Positions 35,491-43,430 of a stretch of DNA of 64,000 nucleotides are shown here, one piece after another. The position numbers were made by a program, and so were the translations under genes. The notes beneath the pieces were generated by a model. The model was not told the origin of the DNA. It searched no databases and worked only from the letters and a program-made list of their open reading frames with translations. The stretch's first letter is position 1. The number at the start of each line of letters is the position of its first letter. Source of the DNA: Acidobacteriota bacterium (lineage in GTDB: Bacteria > Acidobacteriota > Vicinamibacteria > Vicinamibacterales > UBA2999). The stretch lies in assembly GCA_021730945.1 (NCBI GenBank), contig JAKFYH010000002.1, positions 62,001 through 126,000 of the forward strand, written 5' to 3'.

Positions 35491-37460
35491 GACGCCCTCC
35501 CGGCCGGCGCCGGGCCGGCGGCGTCGCCGTCTCCCGTTCCCGCCCATCGCTCAGTAATGGTGAACCGTTCCATCGTCATCGCCTCCGTCGGACAGCGAAT
35601 GGCGCACAGGCCGCAACGGATGCACCGGTCGTCGTCTTTGAGCAAGGCGGCGAGGGGGAATCCATTGGCCTGGGCGCGGGTTTGGGCCGCGGCCAGCACG
35701 TCCGCAGGCAGGTCGAGCGCCTCCAGTGGCGCAAACGACAGGCAGTACTCCGGGCAGATGTCGACGCACCGGTTGCACAGCACGCACTTCTCGGGGTCGT
35801 AGATGGTCTGGACGTGGCACACCAGACAGCGCGCCGCCTGAATTCGCGCGGCCTCGGCGTCGTAGCCGGTCTCGACCTCGGTGATGCCGGTGCGGCGGCC
35901 GACGTCCAGCGTCGGCGGCGCCTCGCGGTCGAAGTGCTCGAAGCCCGCTACCATCCGGTAACGCGACGTCATGAGCGCCTCAACCTCGAGGTGCGTCTCG
36001 ATGCGGGCATCCTGGCCTGCCAGAAATTCGTGGATCGACCGCGCCGCGCGCTTGCCGTTGGCGACCGCCTCGATCAGGTTGCGTGGGCCGAAGGCGACGT
36101 CGCCGCCGGCATAAATGCCAGGCGCCGAGGTGGCCAGCGTGTCGGGATCGATCCGGACCGTGCCGCCCGGCGTCAACACCACGCCATCGCCATCATTCAG
36201 GAACGACAAGTCGGCCTGCTGGCCGATGGCGAGGATGCAGGCGTCGGCCTCGACCTCGAGGATGTCGTCATCGACAAACTGCGGCGCGAAGCGGCCGTTG
36301 GCATCGAATACCGAGGTGACGCCGCGCAGGGCAATGGCCTCGAGGCGCGCGCCGCCGCGAAACTCCTTGGGTCCGCGCCGGGTGATGAAACGCACGCCTT
36401 CGCGCTTGGCCTCCTCGAACTCCTCGTGCCCCTGTGTCGTGCGCAGCACAGGCATTTCCGAGAAGTCCTCGAGCGAGACAACGGTCACTTCGGCGGCACC
36501 GCCGCGCAGGGCGGCGCGCGCCGAGTCGAGCGCCTCTTTGACCCGGGCATCGGTTTCCGCGCTGTCGGCGGGCGGGCCATCGTCGCGCCCGGCCCGCAGG
36601 GCGGTGCGGGCGGCGTCGAACGCGACAAAGCCGCCGCCAATCACCACGACGCGACGGCCCAGGTCGAGGCGGTAACCGCGATTGACGTTGAGCAGGTAGT
36701 CGACCGCCTTGATCACGCCGTCGAGCTGAACACCGGGGGCTTGCAGGTCTCGTCCGCGTGAGACGCCAACCGAGATGAACACCGCCTCGTATCCCTGGGC
36801 GCGAAGTTGCGCGAGGCCAAACTCGGCCGAGAGCGGCGTGTTCAGACGCAAGTCGACTCCAAGCGACACGATTCGGTCGATCTCGGCGCGCAGCAGCGTG
36901 CGGGGCAGGCGGTATTCCGGGATACCGAAGCGCATCATGCCGCCAGGTTCGGCCGCGGCCTCAAACACCGTCACGTCGTAGTGGAGCAGGGCCAGGTCGT
37001 GCGCGGCCGCCATGCCGGCCGGCCCGGCGCCAATCACCGCGACCCGGCGCTTCGGCCCCGCCGCGACCGCGGACGGCGCGGTGCGGTAGAACGGCAGCGG
37101 CAGGTGGCCCGTGTAGCGATTGCCCTCGTTCGTGTCGGTGGTGAGCAGTTGCGCCTGCGTATCGGGTCGAATGGATTCAACCCCGTACTGCTCGGTGACA
37201 TGGCGCTTGAGCGCGCGAATCGAGACCGGCGCGTCGATGGCGCCACGGCGGCAAGCGTCCTCGCAGGGAGCGGCGCAAACGCGTCCACACACCGAGGCGA
37301 AAGGGTTGGGCGCCCGCGCCACCAGAAAGGCCTCTTCGGGCCGGCCGTCGGCGATCAATTGCACGTAGCGGCCCGCGTCGGTGGCGACCGGGCAACCGGC
37401 CTGACACTTGACCTGGGCCTTCCAGTGCTCGAGGTCCGGTAGTTGTGTGCGAATTCCCAT
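35487..37460 (-). CDS. GltD-like FAD oxidoreductase fused to a two-cluster ferredoxin domain
   Basis: A 657-residue fusion. The N-terminal Fer4-type domain has Cys clusters CQAGCP and CGRVCAAPCEDACRRG. Next is an FAD/NAD(P) oxidoreductase (VAVIGAGPAGMAAAHDLALL, RVVVIGGGFVAFDAARTALR, GIYAGGDVAFGPRNLIEAV). The C-terminal segment has further Cys (CLVCH) and two 4Fe-4S sites (CVLCNRCVDICPEYC, CIRCGLCAIRCPTEAM). Such enzymes pass electrons between NAD(P)H and iron-sulfur partners. As first gene of the bc-nos operon it may feed reducing power to the quinol or cytochrome pool (inference). GAGGAG precedes the ATG. Confidence 0.88.
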   Translation of the reverse strand: MGIRTQLPDLEHWKAQVKCQAGCPVATDAGRYVQLIADGRPEEAFLVARAPNPFASVCGRVCAAPCEDACRRGAIDAPVSIRALKRHVTEQYGVESIRPDTQAQLLTTDTNEGNRYTGHLPLPFYRTAPSAVAAGPKRRVAVIGAGPAGMAAAHDLALLHYDVTVFEAAAEPGGMMRFGIPEYRLPRTLLRAEIDRIVSLGVDLRLNTPLSAEFGLAQLRAQGYEAVFISVGVSRGRDLQAPGVQLDGVIKAVDYLLNVNRGYRLDLGRRVVVIGGGFVAFDAARTALRAGRDDGPPADSAETDARVKEALDSARAALRGGAAEVTVVSLEDFSEMPVLRTTQGHEEFEEAKREGVRFITRRGPKEFRGGARLEAIALRGVTSVFDANGRFAPQFVDDDILEVEADACILAIGQQADLSFLNDGDGVVLTPGGTVRIDPDTLATSAPGIYAGGDVAFGPRNLIEAVANGKRAARSIHEFLAGQDARIETHLEVEALMTSRYRMVAGFEHFDREAPPTLDVGRRTGITEVETGYDAEAARIQAARCLVCHVQTIYDPEKCVLCNRCVDICPEYCLSFAPLEALDLPADVLAAAQTRAQANGFPLAALLKDDDRCIRCGLCAIRCPTEAMTMERFTITERWAGTGDGDAAGPAPAGRAS

Positions 37461-37503
37461 CCACTCCTCTTGCTGCAGCGTGCCCGAGTCCAGTGAATCG
37501 GCC

Positions 37504-37519
37504 TATGACCTGCGTCATA
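37504..37519. promoter_or_regulatory. Crp/Fnr-type operator C (TATGACCTGCGTCATA)
   Basis: A 6+4+6 inverted repeat centred 52 nt upstream of the first gene of the bc-nos operon. At -41.5 it would give a very short leader. Alternatively it lies at about +20 to +35 relative to the sigma-54-like start predicted at 37539, where a bound regulator could block or modulate that promoter. Confidence 0.7.
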
Positions 37520-37550
37520 TGCGCCGGTGTGACCACGGACTGACGCAAAG

Positions 37551-37565
37551 GCAAGAGGCGTTCCA
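37551..37565 (-). promoter_or_regulatory. Sigma-54-type promoter of the bc-nos operon
   Basis: Minus-strand TGGAACGCCTCTTGC fits the sigma-54 consensus TGGCACG-N4-TTGC with one mismatch and exact GG-N10-GC spacing. The predicted start is near 37539, giving a leader of about 80 nt to the GltD-like gene. The inverted repeat at 37604-37636 is centred 81 bp upstream, the usual distance for an NtrC-type activator site. Confidence 0.55.
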
Positions 37566-37603
37566 TGCCGCCTGAGAGGGAAGATCGCTCTCTGGCTCCG
37601 CAA

Positions 37604-37636
37604 TATTCCCCGCCAATGGCTCAACGGCGGGGAATA
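37604..37636. promoter_or_regulatory. Inverted repeat E (TATTCCCCGCC / GGCGGGGAATA)
   Basis: Two perfect 11 nt arms are separated by 11 nt in the 318 nt divergent region between the bc-nos operon and the NapH-like gene. The rest of this region holds operators C and D and the sigma-54-like element; no other gene is seen. The arms share GCGGGGAAT with the palindrome at 44076. It is a likely upstream activating sequence; an RNA hairpin is less likely because it lies upstream of both genes. Confidence 0.6.
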
Positions 37637-37714
37637 CTCCGCGCCGGCGAGGATCGCGTCGTCGTCGCCGAGGGGCCGAGGAGGTATGGCCAGCCCGCCG
37701 CCGCTGGCAGATCC

Positions 37715-37730
37715 CATGACCGCCGTCATA
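37715..37730. promoter_or_regulatory. Crp/Fnr-type operator D (CATGACCGCCGTCATA)
   Basis: A 16 bp site with arms CATGAC/GTCATA, centred 57 nt upstream of the NapH-like gene. If at -41.5, transcription starts near 37764, with a TATCGT hexamer at 37753 in the -10 position. It completes the pair of operators that flank the divergent region with site C. Confidence 0.65.
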
Positions 37731-37778
37731 CGGTGGGCGGCCGCCATCCCGCTATCGTGGAAGCGGGGTGGTGACCGA

Positions 37779-38795
37779 ATGGCTCGTGCCTACGAACGAC
37801 GGCCGGTCGAGCGAACGACGCTGGTGCGTCACGCGCTGCAGGCGGCGTTCCTCCTGCTGAACGTCTGGATTGGGGCGCAGTTCTATCTTTGGGTTCGCTA
37901 CTTCGAAACGGCCGGCGCGACGACGTACGTCTCGCGGCCGCCGGGCGTCGAGGGCTGGTTGCCGGTTGCAGCCCTGATGAACCTGAAGTACCTGCTGCTC
38001 ACGGCCACCGTTCCCGAGGTGCACCCGGCCGGCCTCTTCCTGCTGCTCGCCTTCCTGGCCATGTCGCTGGTGTTTCGCAAGGCCTTCTGCAGTTGGCTGT
38101 GCCCCATCGGCACGCTCTCCGAATGGCTGTGGCAGGGAGGCCGGGAGCTGTTCGGCAAGAACTTCGCGCTGCCGCGCTGGGCCGATCTGCCGTTGCGCAG
38201 CCTGAAGTACATCCTGCTGGGGCTGTTCGTCTACGCCGTGGTGAGTATGCCGGTCCCGGAACTGCGGGCATTTCTGTCGAGCCCTTACGGCCTGGTGGCC
38301 GACGTCAAGATGCTCGACTTCTTCCGCGACGCCGGGCGCCTCACCATCCAGGTGTGCCTGGTGCTGGTCGTCCTGTCAATCGTGACGAAGAATTTCTGGT
38401 GCCGCTACCTGTGCCCGTACGGCGCGCTCATGGGGCTGGTGTCAATGCTCAGCCCGACTCGCATCACCAGGGATCCGATCTCGTGCATCGACTGCGGCAA
38501 GTGCGCCACCGCCTGTCCCTTGTTGATCCCGGTCGATCGGTTGATGACCGTTCGCACGCCGGAATGCAATGGCTGCCTGACGTGCGTGTCGGTGTGCCCG
38601 GTCAAGGACGCGCTGGAAATGCGGACGCTCGTGACGCGCCGCCGCGTCACCGCGCCGCGGATTGCGGTGGGTGTTGCGGCCATCTTCCTGGTGGTGGTCG
38701 GCTACGCCAGGCTCTCGGACCACTGGCACGGGAACACGCCCGAGGCGGTGTTCTTCCAGTTGATCCCGAACGCCGCGGGCTTCTCGCACCCATGA
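37779..38795 (+). CDS. NapH/NosH-like membrane ferredoxin (quinol dehydrogenase type)
   Basis: A 338-residue protein with five to six transmembrane helices. It has the NapH/NosR cysteine loops FCSWLCPIGTLSEW and FWCRYLCPYGALMG, and two 4Fe-4S sites (CIDCGKCATACP, CNGCLTCVSVCPV). NapH-type proteins oxidise menaquinol and pass electrons to periplasmic reductases; in clade II nos clusters the homologue is NosH. It is divergent from the nos operon and has its own operator D. GGGGTGG precedes the ATG. Confidence 0.85.
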   Translation: MARAYERRPVERTTLVRHALQAAFLLLNVWIGAQFYLWVRYFETAGATTYVSRPPGVEGWLPVAALMNLKYLLLTATVPEVHPAGLFLLLAFLAMSLVFRKAFCSWLCPIGTLSEWLWQGGRELFGKNFALPRWADLPLRSLKYILLGLFVYAVVSMPVPELRAFLSSPYGLVADVKMLDFFRDAGRLTIQVCLVLVVLSIVTKNFWCRYLCPYGALMGLVSMLSPTRITRDPISCIDCGKCATACPLLIPVDRLMTVRTPECNGCLTCVSVCPVKDALEMRTLVTRRRVTAPRIAVGVAAIFLVVVGYARLSDHWHGNTPEAVFFQLIPNAAGFSHP

Positions 38796-38854
38796 CGCCC
38801 GGCGCCCGCACGCCAGACCCCAGCCGACCGCGCGATCGCTCACGGCAATCGACG

Positions 38855-39244
38855 CTAGAGAACGCGTCCCACATCGGTGCGGGCGAAGTCGCTACCCTTG
38901 AAGAGCAAAGGCTGGCCCGTCGTGCGCGCCAACGCGTACGAAAACAGATCGCCATAGTTCAGACCGGCGGCATGACGGCCGCGGCCGAATCGGCGCCAGC
39001 CACGACGCGCCTCGTCGACCTGGCTCTCGTCGACGGGAATCACCACCAGTTTTGATTTGCTGATCAGCAGGTCAAGGTCGCGGCTGCCGCCTTCGCCCTT
39101 GCGAGACTCGATCACCATCGATGCTTCCAACAGGGTCGCCGCCGACACCAGGCGGACATCGTCGTGATCGAACGCCGTCCGCAACGAATCAGCGTCGGGT
39201 TCGTTGAGTAGAATCGCGAGCAGCGCCGAACTGTCGACCACCAT
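38855..39244 (-). CDS. VapC-type PIN-domain toxin
   Basis: A 129-residue PIN-domain ribonuclease with the acidic active-site pattern: [31 protein letters not shown], and LNYGDLFSYALARTTGQPLL followed by FKGSDFARTDV. It overlaps the antitoxin gene by 1 nt (TGATG). VapC toxins cleave tRNA or rRNA. The pair faces the NapH-like gene tail to tail. Confidence 0.92.
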   Translation of the reverse strand: MVVDSSALLAILLNEPDADSLRTAFDHDDVRLVSAATLLEASMVIESRKGEGGSRDLDLLISKSKLVVIPVDESQVDEARRGWRRFGRGRHAAGLNYGDLFSYALARTTGQPLLFKGSDFARTDVGRVL

Positions 39245-39498
39245 CAGCGAGGCAGCCCGTTCTCGTCGTACCCGAGGATCTCATCGTCGGTGCGATCATC
39301 CAGGGTCGGCCGTGCGGCACACCGTTCTCCGATTTCGCGAAGCTCCTCGCTGAGTGGCCGGCGCCGCGGCCGGCCACGCAGCCGCGCCAGGCGCTCACGC
39401 AAGGCCACCACGATGGCGCCGGTCAGCGTTTCGCCGGTTCGTGCGGCGACCTCGCGGGCCAGCCGATCGGCTTCCGGGTCCTTCAAGCTGAGTGCCAT
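39244..39498 (-). CDS. VapB-type antitoxin
   Basis: An 84-residue protein starting [20 protein letters not shown], the pattern of the Rv0623-type VapB family with an N-terminal ribbon-helix-helix. The C-terminus ([11 protein letters not shown]) is the toxin-binding tail typical of the family. An inverted repeat with TGTATAT/ATATACA arms lies just upstream as the probable autoregulatory operator. Confidence 0.9.
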   Translation of the reverse strand: MALSLKDPEADRLAREVAARTGETLTGAIVVALRERLARLRGRPRRRPLSEELREIGERCAARPTLDDRTDDEILGYDENGLPR

Positions 39499-39504
39499 AG
39501 AATG

Positions 39505-39533
39505 TGTATATAAAGATATCACGGATATATACA
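39505..39533. promoter_or_regulatory. VapBC operator/promoter inverted repeat
   Basis: TGTATAT and ATATACA arms are separated by 15 nt (with GATATC in the spacer) directly upstream of the vapB start. The AT-rich patch stands out in GC-rich surroundings. Both location and form fit binding of a VapB ribbon-helix-helix dimer. Confidence 0.6.
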
Positions 39534-39553
39534 GGCGCGGGCGCCGACGCCGA

Positions 39554-40420
39554 TCAACCGCGCGACAGCGGTCGCGTCAGGCAGGTGGGGCCACCGCCGC
39601 CCTTGAGGCTGATCTCGGAGCCGTCGTAGGTGGTCACCTCGGCTCCGGCCGCTTCGAGCCTGGCCCGCGTCAGCGGATTGCCCTCGACCATCAGGCACCG
39701 ACGGGGCGCCAGTGCCAGCACATTGGCGCCCATGGAATCAAACTCCTCGTCGGGCACTTCGACCAGGGCGATGTCCCGTTGCAGCAGCCACTCACGAAAC
39801 GGCACCGGCATCAGCGGCGAGTAGACGACTGCCAGATCGCGATCGACGGGGCTGATAATCGACATCAGATGAAACACATCGGCGGGTCCGCGATAGTGAG
39901 GCAGCGGCACCACCACCACTTCGACTTCGGGCCCGAGCAGCTCGCTGAACTGGCGGATGCCCTCGTCGTTGGTGCGATAGCCGCGCGCCACGGCCACCGT
40001 GTGTTCGTCGAACCACGCCACGTCGCCGCCCTCAATCTGCCCGGGCGACTCGATGGTTCCCACCACCGGCAATCCGAGCGCCGTCAGCGCGTGGCCGTGC
40101 GCGGCCGGCTCCTGTCGCCGCGCCGGTTTACCCATGTGGCAGAGAATGACGCCGCGAGGTGTGACCAGCGAGGCATCGCGCACGTAGATGGCATCGAGCG
40201 TCAGGCCTGGGGCGTCGGTCAGCCGATCAATCCGCGCGCCCGACGCGGCCACGAGTGACTCCAGGACGGCAAACTGCTCGAGCGCGCGGCCGGGGTCGGG
40301 CGCGGCGGTGAAGTTCAGCGCCCGCCACTCACGCTCGATCGCCGCGCTCCTGCCGAACACCACGCGCGGATCGCCCAGCATCACGCGATCGAGACGGCCG
40401 TACTCGTTGAAGCTGCTCAT
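39554..40420 (-). CDS. DDAH/arginine-deiminase-like guanidino hydrolase
   Basis: A 288-residue protein of the amidinotransferase/DDAH fold. Motifs are [55 protein letters not shown] and [16 protein letters not shown]. The catalytic Cys is in [12 protein letters not shown] at the C-terminus. DDAH hydrolyses methylated arginines to citrulline. It overlaps the amino acid permease gene by 4 nt, which supports uptake and breakdown of an arginine-like compound. Confidence 0.88.
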   Translation of the reverse strand: MSSFNEYGRLDRVMLGDPRVVFGRSAAIEREWRALNFTAAPDPGRALEQFAVLESLVAASGARIDRLTDAPGLTLDAIYVRDASLVTPRGVILCHMGKPARRQEPAAHGHALTALGLPVVGTIESPGQIEGGDVAWFDEHTVAVARGYRTNDEGIRQFSELLGPEVEVVVVPLPHYRGPADVFHLMSIISPVDRDLAVVYSPLMPVPFREWLLQRDIALVEVPDEEFDSMGANVLALAPRRCLMVEGNPLTRARLEAAGAEVTTYDGSEISLKGGGGPTCLTRPLSRG

Positions 40421-41712
40421 GGGGCTATCCTCGCCGTCCCCTTGACCCAAATGTAGAGAGGCAATCCCGCGAGCAGCAGCAGGAAGCCGAACAACACGGT
40501 GTCGGCACCCGCACCGTAAATAGCGAATAGCGCAAAGACAAACGCGAGCGCGCTCACCAGCGCAGCCCAGCCGCTCGGCCGTGGCTGGCCTGGCATCAGC
40601 CAGACCGCCAGCGAGCAGAACACGTAGGGCACCAGCGTACTCAGGGTCGCGAGCAGGATGATGAAGGTGAAGAGCTCCACCAGGCCCCGGGAGTAGTTCA
40701 TCAGAATGACCGCCGTGCTGAGCACGCCGGCGACGACCATCCCGTGATTCGGGGTCCCGCGCGACGACAGCCGGCCAAAGACCCTGGGAAACAACCCATC
40801 GGTGGCGGCCGCCATCGGCACCTGTCCGGCAACGAGCACCCAACCGTTCAAGGCGCCAAAGCAGGAAATGGCCGCGCCCAGCGCAACGAAGCGCGCACCG
40901 GCCTCGCCCAGCAAATGCCGGGCGCCGTCGGCAAACGGCGCCGTTGATGCCGCCAATTGGTCGGGCGCGACGAGGCTCATCACGCCGACGGTCGAGACGA
41001 TGTAGACCACCGCGGCCAGGACCGTGCCGACGACCGTGGCGCGCGGGATCGTGCGTTCGGGGTCGCGCACGCTGCCGGCCGGAATCGTGGCGCACTCCAA
41101 TCCGAGAAACGCCCACAGCGTCAGGGTCACCGCGGACACCACCTGGCCGCCGATCGGCGCGTCGTTGGCGGGCAGGGCAAAGGCCGCGGGTTCAAAGAAG
41201 AACAGCCCGCCCAATCCGACGATGGCCAGCGGCAGAATCTTGAGGGCGGTTGTCAGAATCTGCACGCGGCCGGCCAGTGCCACTCCAATCACATTGACGC
41301 CAATCAGCATCCAGACGACGGTAATCGCCAGCGCCGCCGCGGCCCACGGCGTGCGCACCAATGCCGGCACAAAGGGATCGAGATATCCGACAAACGCCAC
41401 CGCCAGCGCGGCCAGCGTCGCCACTGTCGACAGCCAGTATCCCCACGCCACGAGAAAGCCCGGCACTTCACCGAAGGCGGCGCGGGTGTAGGCGTAAGGC
41501 CCGCCGGTTGCGGGCATCAGTCGCGAGAGGCGCGCGAACACCAACGCCAGCATCACCGCGCCGCCCGCCGAGATGGCCCAGCCCACCAGGCTCAGCCCGC
41601 GGTAGGCCGCCAGCGATGCCGGCAACAGGAACACGCCGGATCCGATCATGTTACCCATCACGAGCGACACGGCAGCCCAGAAACCAAGTACGCGCGGCGG
41701 CGTGGATGTCAT
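40417..41712 (-). CDS. APC-family amino acid permease/antiporter
   Basis: A 431-residue transporter with 12 hydrophobic segments and the APC signature in TM1 (VSLVMGNMIGSGVFLLPASL), plus MPATGGPYAYTRAAFGEVPG, FLGLECATIPAGSVRDPERT and RGTPNHGMVVAGVLST. The sequence is closest in look to AdiC/PotE-type basic amino acid/agmatine antiporters. Coupled to the DDAH-like gene, it probably moves arginine derivatives or citrulline. A GTGCTGAGCAC palindrome lies at its start (41713-41723). Confidence 0.88.
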   Translation of the reverse strand: MTSTPPRVLGFWAAVSLVMGNMIGSGVFLLPASLAAYRGLSLVGWAISAGGAVMLALVFARLSRLMPATGGPYAYTRAAFGEVPGFLVAWGYWLSTVATLAALAVAFVGYLDPFVPALVRTPWAAAALAITVVWMLIGVNVIGVALAGRVQILTTALKILPLAIVGLGGLFFFEPAAFALPANDAPIGGQVVSAVTLTLWAFLGLECATIPAGSVRDPERTIPRATVVGTVLAAVVYIVSTVGVMSLVAPDQLAASTAPFADGARHLLGEAGARFVALGAAISCFGALNGWVLVAGQVPMAAATDGLFPRVFGRLSSRGTPNHGMVVAGVLSTAVILMNYSRGLVELFTFIILLATLSTLVPYVFCSLAVWLMPGQPRPSGWAALVSALAFVFALFAIYGAGADTVLFGFLLLLAGLPLYIWVKGTARIAP

Positions 41713-41750
41713 GTGCTGAGCACCTTATCGCGAAACCGGCCGGCGGCCGG

Positions 41751-42092
41751 CTAGGCTTTGGGCTCCCGGAGCATGACGAGCAGCATGCGCGACGATGCGG
41801 TGGCGTCGACGGCGTGCGGCACGTGAGCCGGCAGCCGCACGATGGTGCCGGGGCCGGCGGCGACAACCTGGCCGCCGACGGTCAGCGACAGTAACCCCTC
41901 GAGCACGATCACCAGCGCGTCAAACGGCGCCGTGTGCTCACTGAGGCCCTCGCCCCGATCGAAGGCAAACAGCGTGACGTTGCCCCCACTGGTCTTGGCC
42001 AGCACGCGGCTGGCGATGCCGCCAGGGGTTGGTTTGATGAGATCCGCCAGCAGCAGCGCTTCAGCGACAGGAATGGAACCCGTGGACGTCAT
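41751..42092 (-). CDS. Small cupin-domain protein
   Basis: A 113-residue single-cupin protein. Motif 1 region: FDRGEGLSEHTAPFDALVIV with E and H ligand positions. Motif 2 region: GPGTIVRLPAHVPHAVDA. Proteins of this kind bind a metal and are often of unknown role near respiratory or denitrification genes. The start overlaps the upstream methyltransferase stop by 4 nt. A remnant of a related cupin lies after nosY. Confidence 0.82.
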   Translation of the reverse strand: MTSTGSIPVAEALLLADLIKPTPGGIASRVLAKTSGGNVTLFAFDRGEGLSEHTAPFDALVIVLEGLLSLTVGGQVVAAGPGTIVRLPAHVPHAVDATASSRMLLVMLREPKA

Positions 42093-42769
42093 GGTGGAGT
42101 ACCTCGTGAACGGCGAAACGCACCCTGGTAGATCACCGGAGTGCCGGAGGTGAGGATTCCGGCCGGCGAACGATTGAGTTCGCGCAGCGGCAGCGCCTCA
42201 TCGCGCACGAATCCGGCCACCGCCATTTCCTCGACCAGTTGCGCCTCAGTCAGAAAGCACTGTGGCGCGCCAGAGAACTGCGTGAACACGAACGCTTCAC
42301 CAGCAACGGGCTGGGCCGAGTCCGGCAGCGTGTGTCGCGAAAAGGTAAAGATGAAAAGTGCCGCCCCGGTGCGCCCGACGCGGGCGGCCTCGCGCACCGC
42401 CTTCCGGAACTCATCACCCGAGCGGGCGAGGTTCCAAATGCCATGGGCAACGATGAAGTCGATCGCCCGGTCCCGAATCGGCAGGGCATCCATGGACGCG
42501 AGCACCAACCGCAGCGGTGGCCCGCCGTCGCGCGCAGCTGCCGCGCGCAGCATGGCAGGCGAAGTATCACTGCCGGCGACTTGCCAGCCCATCTGCGCCA
42601 GCGGCACGGCATTGCGACCCGCGCCGCAGCCAATATCGAGAAGAGTTCCCGACCGGCGATTCCCCAGGCACGCGCGCGCGTAATCCATCAGGATGGGATT
42701 GGGCGGTGCGACGGCAAACCCGGCCACCGTGGAGGCCAGGCTCCACGGTGATCCGGAAAGGTCAGTCAT
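42089..42769 (-). CDS. SAM-dependent methyltransferase (class I)
   Basis: A 226-residue protein with motif I LLDIGCGAGRNAVPLAQMGW, motif II region VAGSDTSPAMLRAA, LVLASMDALPIRDRAIDFIV and AHGIWNLARSGDEFRKAVRE. It resembles TehB/Tam-type methyltransferases. The substrate is unknown. It is in the minus-strand run DUF411-methyltransferase-cupin-permease-DDAH. Confidence 0.85.
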   Translation of the reverse strand: MTDLSGSPWSLASTVAGFAVAPPNPILMDYARACLGNRRSGTLLDIGCGAGRNAVPLAQMGWQVAGSDTSPAMLRAAAARDGGPPLRLVLASMDALPIRDRAIDFIVAHGIWNLARSGDEFRKAVREAARVGRTGAALFIFTFSRHTLPDSAQPVAGEAFVFTQFSGAPQCFLTEAQLVEEMAVAGFVRDEALPLRELNRSPAGILTSGTPVIYQGAFRRSRGTPP

Positions 42770-42796
42770 GATCGCGCACTGCGACCGCGGCGTGGG

Positions 42797-43282
42797 TTAG
42801 TGCTTGGCGAACACGTACTTCTTGCCGTCCTTCGTGAACGCGATCACGTTGTACGGTTCCTTCATGCCGCCCTGCTCCATGCCGGGCGATCCCATCGGCA
42901 TGCCCGGCGCCGAGAGGCCCGCGATCGCCGGCTTCTCTTTGAGCAGGCGCTTGATGTCGTCGGCCGGGACGTGGCCCTCGATGACATAGCCGCCCACCTT
43001 CGCGGTGTGGCACGACGAGAGCTCGTCGGTGACCCCGGCCTGCATGCCGACGGCCCGCAGTTGCATGTCGCTCACGTTGTTGGCTTCCACCTGGAAGCCT
43101 TGCGCCTGGAGATGTTGCATCCAGGCGCTGCAGCACCCTCAAGTGGGGGACTTGTAGACCACCACCGAACTCGTGGTGGCCGTCTTCGCCGTCGTGGCCG
43201 GCTTCTGCTGCGCCAGCAAGACGAGGCTGAAGCCCGCCACTACCAGCCCCGCAGCCGCCGCCGCGATGTATTTGATTCGCAT
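42797..43282 (-). CDS. DUF411 metal-binding protein, candidate selenoprotein (in-frame TGA as Sec48)
   Basis: The frame opens with a signal or anchor segment (MRIKYIAAAAAGLVVAGFSL), then VVVYKSPT. At 43141-43139 it meets TGA and continues GCCSAWMQHLQAQGF to a stop at 42797 (161 residues if TGA is read through). In DUF411 proteins, which occur near copper-resistance genes, this position is the first Cys of a conserved CGCC motif (pattern YKSPTCGCC). The rest is fully conserved (SCHTAKVGGYVIEGHVPADD, PGMPMGSPGM). A perfect stem-loop follows the TGA at SECIS distance. Alternatives are a nonsense mutation or a sequencing error, leaving a fragment that starts at 43120. Confidence 0.75.
43102..43128 (-). 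promoter_or_regulatory. Putative bacterial SECIS stem-loop
   Basis: Ten nucleotides after the in-frame TGA, GCGCCTGGA pairs perfectly with TCCAGGCGC around the loop TGCAACATC, with a G at loop position 2, about 21 nt from the TGA. An alternative fold pairs GATG with CATC to leave a 3 nt loop and a 2 nt bulge. Bacterial SECIS elements lie just downstream of UGA, with an apical loop G 16-37 nt away, so the geometry fits. Confidence 0.65.
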
Positions 43283-43348
43283 CTTCAAATGCTACTCCAT
43301 TCACTTGAGAACCTGTCCCGTACCGCCAGTACACCGTCGCCCGTCGGC

Positions 43349-43430
43349 GTCATCTGCGTCATCTGTGTCATCTGTGGCCCTATGTCATCTGTGGCCCTGT
43401 GTCATCTGTGGCCCTGCGTCATCTGTGGCC
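43349..43430. repeat. Nonamer/18-mer tandem repeat (GTCATCTGT family)
   Basis: Three copies of a 9 nt unit (GTCATCTGC/GTCATCTGT) pass into three copies of an 18 nt unit (GTCATCTGTGGCCCTRTG) between the YIP1 stop and the DUF411 start. The same family, in reverse orientation, occurs at 55421-55452. No promoter or gene was seen within it. Confidence 0.8.

Noticed and set aside
37605-37635. Repeat E as a rho-independent terminator
   Set aside because: It lies upstream of both divergent genes rather than after a gene, and there is no T-run.
43349-43430. CRISPR array
   Set aside because: Units are 9-18 nt, contiguous and without spacers; no cas gene is in the window. The same applies to the other tandem tracts.
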